41,477 nucleotides of DNA from an uncultured Hyphomicrobiales bacterium (GTDB taxonomy: Bacteria > Pseudomonadota > Alphaproteobacteria > Rhizobiales > Beijerinckiaceae), in assembly GCA_903900975.1 (NCBI GenBank), contig CAIUPE010000121.1:1-41477 (forward strand), read 5' to 3'. Shown piece after piece: positions 33,381 to 41,140 of the stretch (its first letter is position 1; each line of letters opens with the position of its first letter). The position numbers were made by a program, and so were the translations under genes. A model generated the notes under the pieces. It ran no database searches. It was not told the DNA's origin and saw only the letters and a program-made list of their open reading frames with translations.

Positions 33381-33713
33381 TTATGGCGTTACACCCGCTG
33401 CCGTTGCGTTTTTCTGACGGGATACTTCCAATTCGTCTTCAAGGGCTTTCAATTCGGCAGGTGTCAGCTTCTTGGCTTTAACCGTCGGTTCGGCCGGGGT
33501 GACGCCGACCGGCAGATAGTCCAGATTGCCCTGCGGTCGTGACGCTTTGACAAAATCGGCTGCTTCGGGCGGGTTCGTTGCAAAGCCGGCCCAGACAGCC
33601 ATCGCGCGCAACGGTGACGAATTTTCCGAAGCCTGCTCGTGGCTGGTTGTCGCGCAAGCGGCCAAGAGCGACAGCGAGGCAATGAGTATCGCGTGTTTAA
33701 GAACAAATCTCAT
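33381..33713 (-). CDS. Small putative lipoprotein
   Basis: This 110-residue protein has a lipoprotein signal peptide: positive start, hydrophobic core and a lipobox LLAAC with the lipidated Cys at 20. The mature part is short, with a charged C-terminal segment (LTPAELKALEDELEVSRQ) that may form a helix. I do not recognise a family beyond hypothetical alphaproteobacterial lipoproteins near phaC. It is divergent from phaC, sharing a 94-base AT-rich promoter region, and lies upstream of the aminotransferase gene. Function is unknown. Confidence 0.75.
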   Translation of the reverse strand: MRFVLKHAILIASLSLLAACATTSHEQASENSSPLRAMAVWAGFATNPPEAADFVKASRPQGNLDYLPVGVTPAEPTVKAKKLTPAELKALEDELEVSRQKNATAAGVTP

Positions 33714-33807
33714 GAACGGTCCGAACCGGCGGCCAAGTTAATTATTTTTATATACGACCAATTTCTTTGTTCGACGAGCCCTTAATCCGCGCTAGGATAA
33801 ATTCCAA

Positions 33808-35658
33808 ATGCGCCGTTATGATAATGGACGTTATTCAATGTGGCTGGGGAACCCGATGGTGTCTGAGACTGAAAAGCCCTTTCCGGTGTTACCGGTCCCG
33901 GATTATGAAGTGCTTGCGAGCAATACGGCTCGTTTGATGGAAGAGCTCGGTCACGCCACGGCTGCATCGATGAAGCCCATCGAGGAAGGCCGCGCAAAGC
34001 CCGGTGTTTCCGATGAAGTCAGCGATTTTGTCAAAACAATCGGTCAGGTCGTTGAGCATATTGCATCGGATCCGCAGCGGTTGATCATGGCGCAGACAAC
34101 CTTGACGAAGGGATTTTTGGATCTCTGGGCCAATAATCTGCGCCGGGTTCAAGGCGAAACGGTAGCTCCGGTGGCGGAACCTGATAGCGGTGACAAACGG
34201 TTTAGAGATCCAGAATGGACTGAAAACCCTGTTTTTGACTTCGTCAAACAGGCCTATTTGATCACAACCCGTTGGGCGGACGGCCTAGTCCAGCAAGCGG
34301 ATGATATGGACGAGCACACCAAGCACAAAGCAAAATTCTATGTGCGGCAGCTTTCCAGCGCCCTCTCGCCGACCAATTTTGTGGCGACCAATCCGGAGTT
34401 GCTCCGCACGACGCTAGCACAAAACGGCGACAATCTTGTGCGTGGTATGCAGATGATGGTCGAGGATATTAAGGCGGGCGAGGGAACCCTCAAGCTTCGG
34501 CAAACTGAACCGGGTGATTTCAAGGTCGGCGTAAATTTGGCAACGACTCCTGGTAAAGTCGTGCTTCGGAACGATCTCATTGAACTCATTCAATATGCGC
34601 CGTCGACGGAAACAGTTTACAAGCGGCCGCTTTTCATCGTGCCGCCATGGATCAATAAATTTTACATTCTCGATCTTAATCCGGACAAAAGTTTTATCCG
34701 CTGGGCCGTTGCGCAGGGATTGACAGTATTTGTGGTTTCATGGGTCAACCCCGATGCGCGGCAAGCCGAAAAGAGCTTCGAAGATTACATGCACGAAGGC
34801 ATTTTTGCGGCACTCGATGCGATCGAGAAAGCGACGGGCGAGCGCGATGTCACCGCGATGGGGTATTGTGTCGGCGGCACGCTGTTGTCGGTCGCTCTGT
34901 CCTATATGGCAGCCGTTGGCGATAAGCGGATCTCGAGCACGACGTTCTTGACCACGCAGGTCGATTTCAAGAATGCGGGTGATCTCAAGGTCTTTGTTGA
35001 TGAGGAACAGATTCAGAATCTTGAAGAGAAAATGGATGTTCGGGGCTATCTCGAAGGCAACAGCATGGCGTCGGCCTTCAATATGTTGCGACCGAACGAT
35101 CTCATTTGGCCGTATGTGGTGAATGTCTATTTGAAAGGCGAGCATCCTTTCCCCTTCGATTTGCTGTATTGGAATTCGGATTCAACCCGGATGCCAAAAG
35201 CCAATCACTCGTTCTATTTGCGGAATTGCTATCTTGATAACAAATTGTCTGCGGGCCAGATCACGATGGGCAATGTGCGGCTCGATCTCTCGCGCGTGAC
35301 GATGCCGATTTATAATTTTGCCGCGCGAGAAGATCATATCGCACCGGCAAAATCGGTATTTGTCGGTTCCCAATATTTTGGCAGCAATGTTACCTTTGTT
35401 ATGGGGGGGTCCGGCCATATTGCCGGTGTGATTAATCCGGCGAGCAAGCCAAAATATCAATTTTGGACGGGTGGTCCGCCGAAAGGCGAATTTGAAGATT
35501 GGGTATCCAAGGCCAAGGAGACGCCCGGATCGTGGTGGCCCAACTGGTTGCAATGGGTGACCGAACAGGCTCCCGAAAAGGTAAAGGCCCGCAAGCCTGG
35601 CGGACGGTTCAAGACGCTGGGCGACGCGCCCGGAACCTTTGTATCGGTCCGCTCTTAA
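33808..35658 (+). CDS. phaC: Class I poly(3-hydroxybutyrate) synthase PhaC
   Basis: This 616-residue synthase polymerises 3-hydroxyacyl-CoA into PHB on granule surfaces. The lipase-like box is GYCVGG with nucleophile Cys354; Asp509 (in AAREDHIAP) and His537 (in GSGHIAGV) complete the triad. The N-terminal 200-residue domain typical of class I enzymes is present. Length suits class I. The first ATG at 33808 has AGGA about 10 bases upstream; 33838 and 33856 are possible later starts. No phaA, phaB or phaR is present in the window; only the phasin at 5261 is a direct partner. I saw no clear PhaR-like box upstream. Confidence 0.95.
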   Translation: MRRYDNGRYSMWLGNPMVSETEKPFPVLPVPDYEVLASNTARLMEELGHATAASMKPIEEGRAKPGVSDEVSDFVKTIGQVVEHIASDPQRLIMAQTTLTKGFLDLWANNLRRVQGETVAPVAEPDSGDKRFRDPEWTENPVFDFVKQAYLITTRWADGLVQQADDMDEHTKHKAKFYVRQLSSALSPTNFVATNPELLRTTLAQNGDNLVRGMQMMVEDIKAGEGTLKLRQTEPGDFKVGVNLATTPGKVVLRNDLIELIQYAPSTETVYKRPLFIVPPWINKFYILDLNPDKSFIRWAVAQGLTVFVVSWVNPDARQAEKSFEDYMHEGIFAALDAIEKATGERDVTAMGYCVGGTLLSVALSYMAAVGDKRISSTTFLTTQVDFKNAGDLKVFVDEEQIQNLEEKMDVRGYLEGNSMASAFNMLRPNDLIWPYVVNVYLKGEHPFPFDLLYWNSDSTRMPKANHSFYLRNCYLDNKLSAGQITMGNVRLDLSRVTMPIYNFAAREDHIAPAKSVFVGSQYFGSNVTFVMGGSGHIAGVINPASKPKYQFWTGGPPKGEFEDWVSKAKETPGSWWPNWLQWVTEQAPEKVKARKPGGRFKTLGDAPGTFVSVRS

Positions 35659-35770
35659 GGCCTGAGAACCGTGCATGCCTCATGACCGTCGCGAGGGCTT
35701 GTCGGCGGGCGTGGAAACCGTCAGATTGCGATCGAGCCAATACCCCATCTTTGTTTCGAGGAAATGACCG

Positions 35771-36619
35771 ATGAAATTAGTCCGCTTTGGTGCCGCAGGC
35801 CATGAAAAGCCCGGCCTTGTTGATGCCGATGGCACGATCCGTGATTTATCCGCCCATGTCTCCGATATCAATGCGGATACGCTTTCGCCAGCCTCGCTCG
35901 CAAAATTGAAGGCGATTGATCCAAAAAGCCTGCCTGTGGCACCCGCTGGTTCGCGGATGGGCTCGTGCGTTGCGCGTCCGGGCAATTTCATTGCGGTTGG
36001 TTTGAATTATGCCGATCACGCGGCTGAATCGAACCTGCCCGTGCCTGAGCAGCCTATTCTATTCAATAAAGCCCCGAATTGCGTGCAGGGTCCCGATGAC
36101 GTGATCATCATTCCGAAGGGTTCGGAAAAGACCGATTGGGAAGTCGAGCTCGCAATCGTGATCGGCAAGACTGCGCTTTATATCGACGAAAAAGATGCGC
36201 TCGATTATGTCGCTGGATTTTGTGTCTGCAACGATATTTCGGAGCGCGCTTTTCAGACCGAGCGGGGCGGCCAATGGATGAAGGGCAAAGGTTCACCAAC
36301 CTTCGGCCCTATCGGCCCATGGCTCGTGACCACCGATGAAATCAAGGATGTGCAGAATTTGCACATGTATCTCGATCTCAATGGTAAGCGGGTGCAGGAC
36401 GGTAACACGAAGACGATGGTGTTCGGCGCTGCCCATATTGTGGCCTATATTTCGCAATTCTTGCAGCTTGATCCGGGTGACGTGATTACTACGGGCACAC
36501 CTCCCGGCGTTGGCATGGGTATGAAGCCTCCGGTTTACCTGAAGGCGGGTGACACAATGGTCGTCGGCATCGAAGGGTTGGGCGAACAGCACCAGACGGT
36601 GGAAGCCTATAAGGGCTAA
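35771..36619 (+). CDS. Fumarylacetoacetate hydrolase (FAH) family protein
   Basis: This 282-residue protein is a small FAH-superfamily enzyme. Likely metal ligands are Glu124 and Glu126 in WEVELAIVIG and Asp155 in CNDISER, the usual E-x-E...D arrangement. The family includes ureidoglycolate lyase, acylpyruvase and 2-keto-4-pentenoate-type hydratases, and also oxaloacetate decarboxylase; the substrate here is undetermined. The ATG at 35771 follows GAGGA by 8 bases. It is 112 bases downstream of phaC and followed by a palindromic repeat, so it may be the last gene of a phaC transcript. Confidence 0.9.
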   Translation: MKLVRFGAAGHEKPGLVDADGTIRDLSAHVSDINADTLSPASLAKLKAIDPKSLPVAPAGSRMGSCVARPGNFIAVGLNYADHAAESNLPVPEQPILFNKAPNCVQGPDDVIIIPKGSEKTDWEVELAIVIGKTALYIDEKDALDYVAGFCVCNDISERAFQTERGGQWMKGKGSPTFGPIGPWLVTTDEIKDVQNLHMYLDLNGKRVQDGNTKTMVFGAAHIVAYISQFLQLDPGDVITTGTPPGVGMGMKPPVYLKAGDTMVVGIEGLGEQHQTVEAYKG

Positions 36620-36623
36620 GCTT

Positions 36624-36700
36624 TTAGCGAATTGCGAATGGGGACGTAGCGAATAGGACCGCAAAACCCTATTCGCTACGCGCTATTGGCTATTCGCTAA
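36624..36700. repeat. Composite palindromic repeat built from TAGCGAATAG units
   Basis: An inner perfect 13-bp inverted repeat (CGTAGCGAATAGG at 36645-36657 and CCTATTCGCTACG at 36668-36680) has a 10-base loop. An outer 9-bp inverted repeat (TTAGCGAAT at 36624-36632, ATTCGCTAA at 36692-36700) surrounds it, with partial matching between. The unit GCGAAT recurs four times in all. It would fold into one long stem between the FAH gene and recJ, and could act as a terminator, a processing site or a REP-type element. Confidence 0.8.
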
Positions 36701-36725
36701 CTTTTGACTCCGCTAAACTATCCCG

Positions 36726-38519
36726 ATGAGTCGTCCTTTCCTTGGTATCGAGCGGTCCGTTACCGACCGCGTGTGGCATGATCGGCTGGATGATGCCGGC
36801 AGGGCCACCGCCCTTAATCTTGTCCAAGGCTACGGTCTGGACGACATGCTTGCCCGCGTTCTGGCCGGACGAGGCGTTGTTGCCTCGGATTTGCCCGCTT
36901 ATCTGGAGCCGCGGCTGCGCGACCTTATGCCTGATCCATCCATTTTGATGGATATGGATGTAGCAGCAGATCGGTTGGCTGATGCTGTCATGCAGCGCGA
37001 GACGGTGGCTATTTTTGGCGATTATGACGTTGACGGGGCCTGTTCTACCGCGCTGTTGGCAAGCTATTGGGATGCGGTGGGTGTTCCGCGCCTGATTCAT
37101 ATCCCGGATCGTCTGATTGAAGGGTATGGTCCCAACAGCGAAGCGGTGCGCCAATTGCATGCCAATGGTGGCCAGCTTCTGGTGACGGTCGACTGTGGCA
37201 CGACGAGCCATGAGCCCATTGCTGAAGCCGGACGCTTGGGCATGGACACGCTGGTGCTGGATCACCACCAAGCGCCCGTTGAATTGCCGGCAGCCTTCGC
37301 GATTGTTAATCCCAATCGGCAGGATGATCTGTCTGGCCTCGGCCATCTGTGTGCGGCCGGTGTGGTTTTTATGACGCTCATTGCCTTAAGCCGGACGCTT
37401 CGGCGTAGGGGCTATTGGGAAGGGCGACGCGAGCCCGATCTGATCGCAAGTCTCGATCTCGTCGCTTTGGGCACCGTGGCGGATGTTGTGCCGTTGAAAG
37501 GCCTCAACCGTGCATTTGTCAGGCAAGGCTTGCAGGTTGCCCGTAGTCGTACACGCCCCGGATTGAGAATGCTGGCCGATATTGCGCGGGTGGACGGGCC
37601 GATAACGCCCTTTCACCTCGGCTTCCTGATCGGGCCGCGGATCAATGCCGGCGGGCGTATCGGTGATGCGGCGCTTGGAACCCGCTTGTTGCTCAGCCAG
37701 GACGAGGGGGAGGCGGCGGCGATAGCGACGCAGCTTGATCGCCTTAACAAAGAACGCCAAGCAATTGAATCGGTGATGGTTGCGGAAGCCGAGAGCGAGG
37801 CGCTGGCGATGGTGGGCATCGACGAAACGCGGGGCAATGTGATTGTGACGGCCTCAACCTCTTGGCATCCTGGCGTTGTTGGTTTGGTGGCCTCCCGTTT
37901 GAAGGAACGGTTTCGCAGGCCGGCCTTTGCCATTGCACTCGACGGGCGTGGAACTGGCACGGGGTCCGCCCGCTCGGTACCCGGCGTCGATATCGGACGG
38001 GCGGTGCGGGCGGCCGTCGATGCGGGATTGGCTCTCAAGGGAGGTGGGCATGGGATGGCCGCCGGTATCACCCTTGACGAAGGCAAAATCGACGCCTTGC
38101 GGACCTTTCTGGAAGAACGGATTGGTGCTGCATCGGCCGAAGCCCGCGCGGAACATGGGCTGGACATTGATGGCGCTATTAGCGCGAGCAGCGTGCGCCC
38201 AGCTCTTATTGCCGAACTGGATAAAGCGGGTCCGTTCGGCTCGACCCAACCCGAGCCTGTCTTTGTGCTGCCGGGACATGTGGTTGTTGATTCGGCGTTG
38301 GTCGGGACAAGCCATGTTAGAGCCCGGTTACGCTCGCCCGATGGCACTGTCATCAGCGGAATTGCCTTTCGGGCGGCAGAAGGGCCGCTTGGCGAAGCCT
38401 TGCTCAAAGGACGGGGCACATCGCTGCACGTTGCCGGACATCTCACGATTGACCGTTATGGCGGCGGCGAGCGTCCGCAAATCCGAATTGTCGATATCGC
38501 TAAGCCTGAGCGCGCTTGA
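36726..38519 (+). CDS. recJ: Single-stranded-DNA-specific exonuclease RecJ
   Basis: This 597-residue DHH-family exonuclease degrades single-stranded DNA 5' to 3' in recombination and mismatch repair. The DHH-domain motifs are DYDVDG at 99-104, DCGT at 156-159 and DHH at 179-181. The DHHA1 domain motif GGGHGMAAGITLD is visible in the second half, followed by the OB-like end. The start ATG at 36726 has no strong ribosome binding site. The 3' end overlaps the convergent EamA gene by 20 bases. Length is normal. Confidence 0.95.
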   Translation: MSRPFLGIERSVTDRVWHDRLDDAGRATALNLVQGYGLDDMLARVLAGRGVVASDLPAYLEPRLRDLMPDPSILMDMDVAADRLADAVMQRETVAIFGDYDVDGACSTALLASYWDAVGVPRLIHIPDRLIEGYGPNSEAVRQLHANGGQLLVTVDCGTTSHEPIAEAGRLGMDTLVLDHHQAPVELPAAFAIVNPNRQDDLSGLGHLCAAGVVFMTLIALSRTLRRRGYWEGRREPDLIASLDLVALGTVADVVPLKGLNRAFVRQGLQVARSRTRPGLRMLADIARVDGPITPFHLGFLIGPRINAGGRIGDAALGTRLLLSQDEGEAAAIATQLDRLNKERQAIESVMVAEAESEALAMVGIDETRGNVIVTASTSWHPGVVGLVASRLKERFRRPAFAIALDGRGTGTGSARSVPGVDIGRAVRAAVDAGLALKGGGHGMAAGITLDEGKIDALRTFLEERIGAASAEARAEHGLDIDGAISASSVRPALIAELDKAGPFGSTQPEPVFVLPGHVVVDSALVGTSHVRARLRSPDGTVISGIAFRAAEGPLGEALLKGRGTSLHVAGHLTIDRYGGGERPQIRIVDIAKPERA

Positions 38520-39501
38520 CCATCGCGGCTTGTGTCTGCTCGCGGAAGAAGATGAACAAACCAGCCATGACAATGATGCCGGAGCCTAACAGCATCGTTT
38601 GATCCGGCCAGTCGCCAAATACAAGATAGCCAAGCATCACGGCCCATATGATTTGAGAATATTGATAGGGCATCACGACCGATGCGGGCGCCAATTTAAG
38701 CGCTTTATTGACCGATACATGAGCGATGGTAGAAACGATGCCCAAGAGGGCAAGAAGGATAAAGTCCCGCTGGGTTGGCTGAACCCAATGGAGCGGTGCG
38801 GTGCACAGTCCGAACATCAAGGCGCCGGTGGCCTGCCAGCTGACCAGTACCAGCCCCTTGGTACCGCGCAAGTGACGCGTGATGATCATGATCAAGGCAA
38901 AGAGAAAACAGCCCAAGATGGCCACCAAGGCTGGTAACGAAAAGCTGGCGCTGCTTGGCCGCATCGCAAGGATAACCCCGCCAAAGCCTATCAATACAGC
39001 GATCGCACGCGGGGCATCGATTCGCTCACCGAGCAGCGGCCAGGCCAGTGCAGTGACAAAAATCGGGGTCGCCATATAAAAGGTAACAAGGTCGGCGAGA
39101 GGCAAATAGCCTACGGACCAATAAAAACAGGCAACTTCGGCGGTAGTAAGCAGCGCTCGTACCAGATTCATGCGCCAATCGGGCGGGCTCAGGAGCGGCT
39201 TCCAACCTTCGCGCCACAAGCTGGGCGATAAAAGAAGCAGACCCGCTATTGATCGGATCAGCAGGACCTGCCCGACTGAATAGGTTGAAACGAGCCATTT
39301 TCCCATCACATCATTGCCGACATACATAAATATAGCCAAGAGCATCAGGCCGATGCCAAGGGGGATATTTTGATGGATTACGTTGACGCTTGAGGACACG
39401 CCCAAGTCTTCGCCTGTTCCAGAGGAAGGCTCGATAAGGGCGGTATGGGGCTCAGGAATCGAAGGTTGTTGCGCGACGGAAGTGTCGGAAGGTTTTGACA
39501 T
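38500..39501 (-). CDS. EamA/DMT-superfamily transporter
   Basis: This 333-residue protein has about ten predicted membrane helices in two EamA repeats (roughly 55-190 and 200-325). It has a 45-residue polar N-terminus. The first repeat begins GIGLMLLAIFMYVGNDVMGKWL and the second includes the LVSWQATGALMFGLCTAP region. Members export or import amino acids, nucleosides or other small metabolites; substrate is not readable. The ATG at 39501 has GGGAG about 12 bases upstream. It overlaps recJ by 20 bases at the 3' ends. Confidence 0.88.
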   Translation of the reverse strand: MSKPSDTSVAQQPSIPEPHTALIEPSSGTGEDLGVSSSVNVIHQNIPLGIGLMLLAIFMYVGNDVMGKWLVSTYSVGQVLLIRSIAGLLLLSPSLWREGWKPLLSPPDWRMNLVRALLTTAEVACFYWSVGYLPLADLVTFYMATPIFVTALAWPLLGERIDAPRAIAVLIGFGGVILAMRPSSASFSLPALVAILGCFLFALIMIITRHLRGTKGLVLVSWQATGALMFGLCTAPLHWVQPTQRDFILLALLGIVSTIAHVSVNKALKLAPASVVMPYQYSQIIWAVMLGYLVFGDWPDQTMLLGSGIIVMAGLFIFFREQTQAAMVKRAQA

Positions 39502-39583
39502 TCGAATGGGTAACTCCCGGCGGCCTAAAACAGCCTTAAATGCGATTATTTCTTAAATTCGGGTATGGCGTGCCTTAAGACGC

Positions 39584-39612
39584 TTGTCGAGTGACGATTG
39601 TTCGCCTATAAG
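39584..39612 (+). promoter_or_regulatory. Promoter of the tRNA-Glu gene
   Basis: TTGTCG (-35, 39584-39589) and TATAAG (-10, 39607-39612) are 17 bases apart. The -10 lies 17 bases before the tRNA, a fitting position. Confidence 0.6.
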
Positions 39613-39629
39613 CGCCCGACCTTGAGCTT

Positions 39630-39705
39630 GCGCCCTTCGTCTAGCGGTCTAGGACGTCGCCCTTTCACGGCGAAAACACGGGTTCGATTCCCGTAGGGCG
39701 CGCCA
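39630..39705 (+). tRNA. tRNA-Glu (anticodon TTC)
   Basis: The 76-base gene folds as a cloverleaf. The 7-bp acceptor stem is GCGCCCT/AGGGCGC, the D region is TCTAGCGGTCTAGGA, the anticodon loop CTTTCAC has anticodon TTC, and the T arm is CGGGTTCGATTCCCG. G is the discriminator and CCA is encoded. The tRNA 3' half is a classic attachment site for integrative elements. Confidence 0.97.
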
Positions 39706-39918
39706 AGGATTTCAATGACTTAGCTGGACACTTAAGCCAATTATCCTGTTTGTACGGAAAATATACGGAAATTTGCCGCAGACGTAACGCGGATTTGTTT
39801 GAACGACAGCGACGCATTGAAGGGCAGCCTCGCGGCCAAGCACAAGGCAGTTAAGCTTCAGACGGCGCAAGGTCTTAACGTCACGTTGATTGGTCTAAAC
39901 CGAACAAATGGCTTGCAG
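39706..39918. other. Segment between tRNA-Glu and the IS, possible gene remnant
   Basis: There is no complete gene. A plus-strand frame (39736-39918, 61 codons, no ATG) stays open up to the IS tip, where TGA at 39919-39921 ends it with the first bases of the insertion sequence. It contains GSLAAKHKAVKLQTAQ. Two TACGGAAA copies 12 bases apart near 39752 are the only repeat. I cannot identify the frame; it may be a broken gene end. Confidence 0.35.
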
Positions 39919-39947
39919 TGAATAGCCCCTAGATTTGTAGACACCTT
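39919..39947 (+). repeat. Left terminal inverted repeat of the IS
   Basis: The first 11 bases, TGAATAGCCCC, are identical to the reverse complement of the right end, and overall 25 of 29 positions match. A second conserved block is TAGACACC. Confidence 0.92.
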
Positions 39948-39977
39948 CTTCCCTAAATTTGAGGCAAGGAGGCCGAT

Positions 39978-40250
39978 ATGGGCAAATTTAATTTTACCGA
40001 CGAGTTCAAACGGGAAGCCGTGGCGCAGATTGTCGAGCGGGGCTATTCGCCGGCAGAGGTTTCTCAGCGGTTGGGTGTCAGCACACATTCACTTTATGCG
40101 TGGAAGAAGCGGTTTTCGGGACTCAAGGAATTGGCCGATGACAATCGAGATGCCGAGATCCGTCATCTCAAGCGCGAGCTGGCACGTGTCACGGAAGAAC
40201 GCGACATCCTAAAAAAAGCCACCGCGTATTTCGCCAGGGATGCCAAGTGA
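39978..40250 (+). CDS. IS3-family transposase OrfA
   Basis: This 90-residue protein is an IS3-type OrfA. A helix-turn-helix (about 6-45, including KREAVAQIVERGYSPAEVSQRLGVS) should bind the terminal repeats. A C-terminal leucine-zipper-like coil (about 58-80, RDAEIRHLKRELARVTEERDIL) supports dimerisation. AAGGAGG lies about 6 bases before the ATG. The stop overlaps the OrfB start, and a slippery A-run near the end allows a fused OrfAB. Confidence 0.95.
   Translation: MGKFNFTDEFKREAVAQIVERGYSPAEVSQRLGVSTHSLYAWKKRFSGLKELADDNRDAEIRHLKRELARVTEERDILKKATAYFARDAK
40211..40217 (+). promoter_or_regulatory. Programmed -1 frameshift site in the IS transposase
   Basis: The heptamer A AAA AAA lies in the OrfA frame near its end (codons for Lys-Lys in ILKKATAYF). 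A -1 slip here gives an open frame straight into OrfB with no stop, making the OrfAB transposase. This is the usual strategy of IS3-family elements. Confidence 0.8.
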
Positions 40251-41122
40251 GATACGCGTTTATCGCAGAGCATCGTTTGCAATATTCTGTTCGGGTGATG
40301 TGCCGTTGTCTGCATGTCCATCCGAGCGGCTATTATGCATGGCAGAAGGCCCCCCTGAGCAAGCGAGCGCAGGAGGATCATCGGCAGACGGAGCTCATCC
40401 GCAAGGCATGGGTTGATAGCGGTAATGTCTATGGCTATCGGAAGCTGCATGATGATCTGTGTGATCAGGGGGAGCGATGTTGCCCGAACCGCGTTGCAAG
40501 ATTGGCAAAAAGTGCTGGTATCAAAGCGCAAATCGGATACAAGCGCCGTCCCGGCCAATACAGCGGCAAGCCTTCTTTGATCGTCGATAACACACTTGAC
40601 CGTCAGTTTGATGTGGACGCGCCCGATCGCTTTTGGGTCACCGACATCACATACATCAAGACGATGGAGGGCTTTGCCTATCTTGCCGTCGTCATCGATC
40701 TTTATTCGCGGCGGGTGATCGGCTGGTCGCTGCAGAGCCGCCCGACAACCGAACTCGTGCTGCAAGCTTTGCTGGCTGCCGTGTGGCGGAGAAAGCCTAA
40801 GCACACAGTGATCGTGCATTCCGATCAGGGCTCACAGTTTACAAGCATAGATTGGTCTGCTTTTCTCAAGGCACATAATATCGGGCATTCCATGAGCCGA
40901 CGCGGCAACTGCCACGACAACGCTGTCGCCGAAAGCTTCTTCAATCTGCTCAAGCGAGAGCGGGTTCGCCGCAGGCTTTACAAAACGCGGGACGAAGCCA
41001 GAAAGGATATATTCGATTATATTGAGATGTTTTATAATCCAAAACGCAAACATGTAAGAAACGGCATGATGTCGCCCATCGACTACGAGCGACAGCAAAA
41101 AATAAGCTCAGAGGGTGTCTAG
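40247..41122 (+). CDS. IS3-family transposase OrfB (DDE integrase core)
   Basis: This 291-residue frame carries the rve integrase core. Catalytic residues fit DDE: Asp in WVTDITYI, Asp in HSDQGSQFTS and Glu in NAVAESFFNLLKRE. The HTH_21-type N-terminal region with YGYRKLHDDL is typical. It starts at a GTG overlapping the OrfA stop (GTGA), but functional transposase is probably the OrfAB frameshift fusion. The stop is followed at once by the right inverted repeat. Confidence 0.95.
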   Translation: MRYAFIAEHRLQYSVRVMCRCLHVHPSGYYAWQKAPLSKRAQEDHRQTELIRKAWVDSGNVYGYRKLHDDLCDQGERCCPNRVARLAKSAGIKAQIGYKRRPGQYSGKPSLIVDNTLDRQFDVDAPDRFWVTDITYIKTMEGFAYLAVVIDLYSRRVIGWSLQSRPTTELVLQALLAAVWRRKPKHTVIVHSDQGSQFTSIDWSAFLKAHNIGHSMSRRGNCHDNAVAESFFNLLKRERVRRRLYKTRDEARKDIFDYIEMFYNPKRKHVRNGMMSPIDYERQQKISSEGV

Positions 41123-41140
41123 AAAACTCGGGGCTATTCA
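41112..41140 (-). repeat. Right terminal inverted repeat of the IS
   Basis: It ends GGGGCTATTCA, exactly the reverse complement of the left tip. Differences from the left repeat lie at four internal positions. The OrfB stop at 41120-41122 overlaps it. Confidence 0.92.

Larger units (their letters stand above)
39919..41140 (+). mobile_element. Complete IS3-family insertion sequence (1222 bp)
   Basis: The element is bounded by imperfect terminal inverted repeats beginning TG and ending CA. It carries two overlapping transposase frames with an A-run frameshift site. Both frames are intact, so it may be active. The flanks show no direct duplication (left ...GCAG, right AACA...), unlike a fresh IS3 insertion with 3-4 bp target repeats. 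Confidence 0.93.

Noticed and set aside
37613-38446. 277-codon frame opposite recJ
   Set aside because: It is a shadow of the RecJ frame; its product is Pro/Ser/Arg-rich low-complexity sequence typical of antisense frames.
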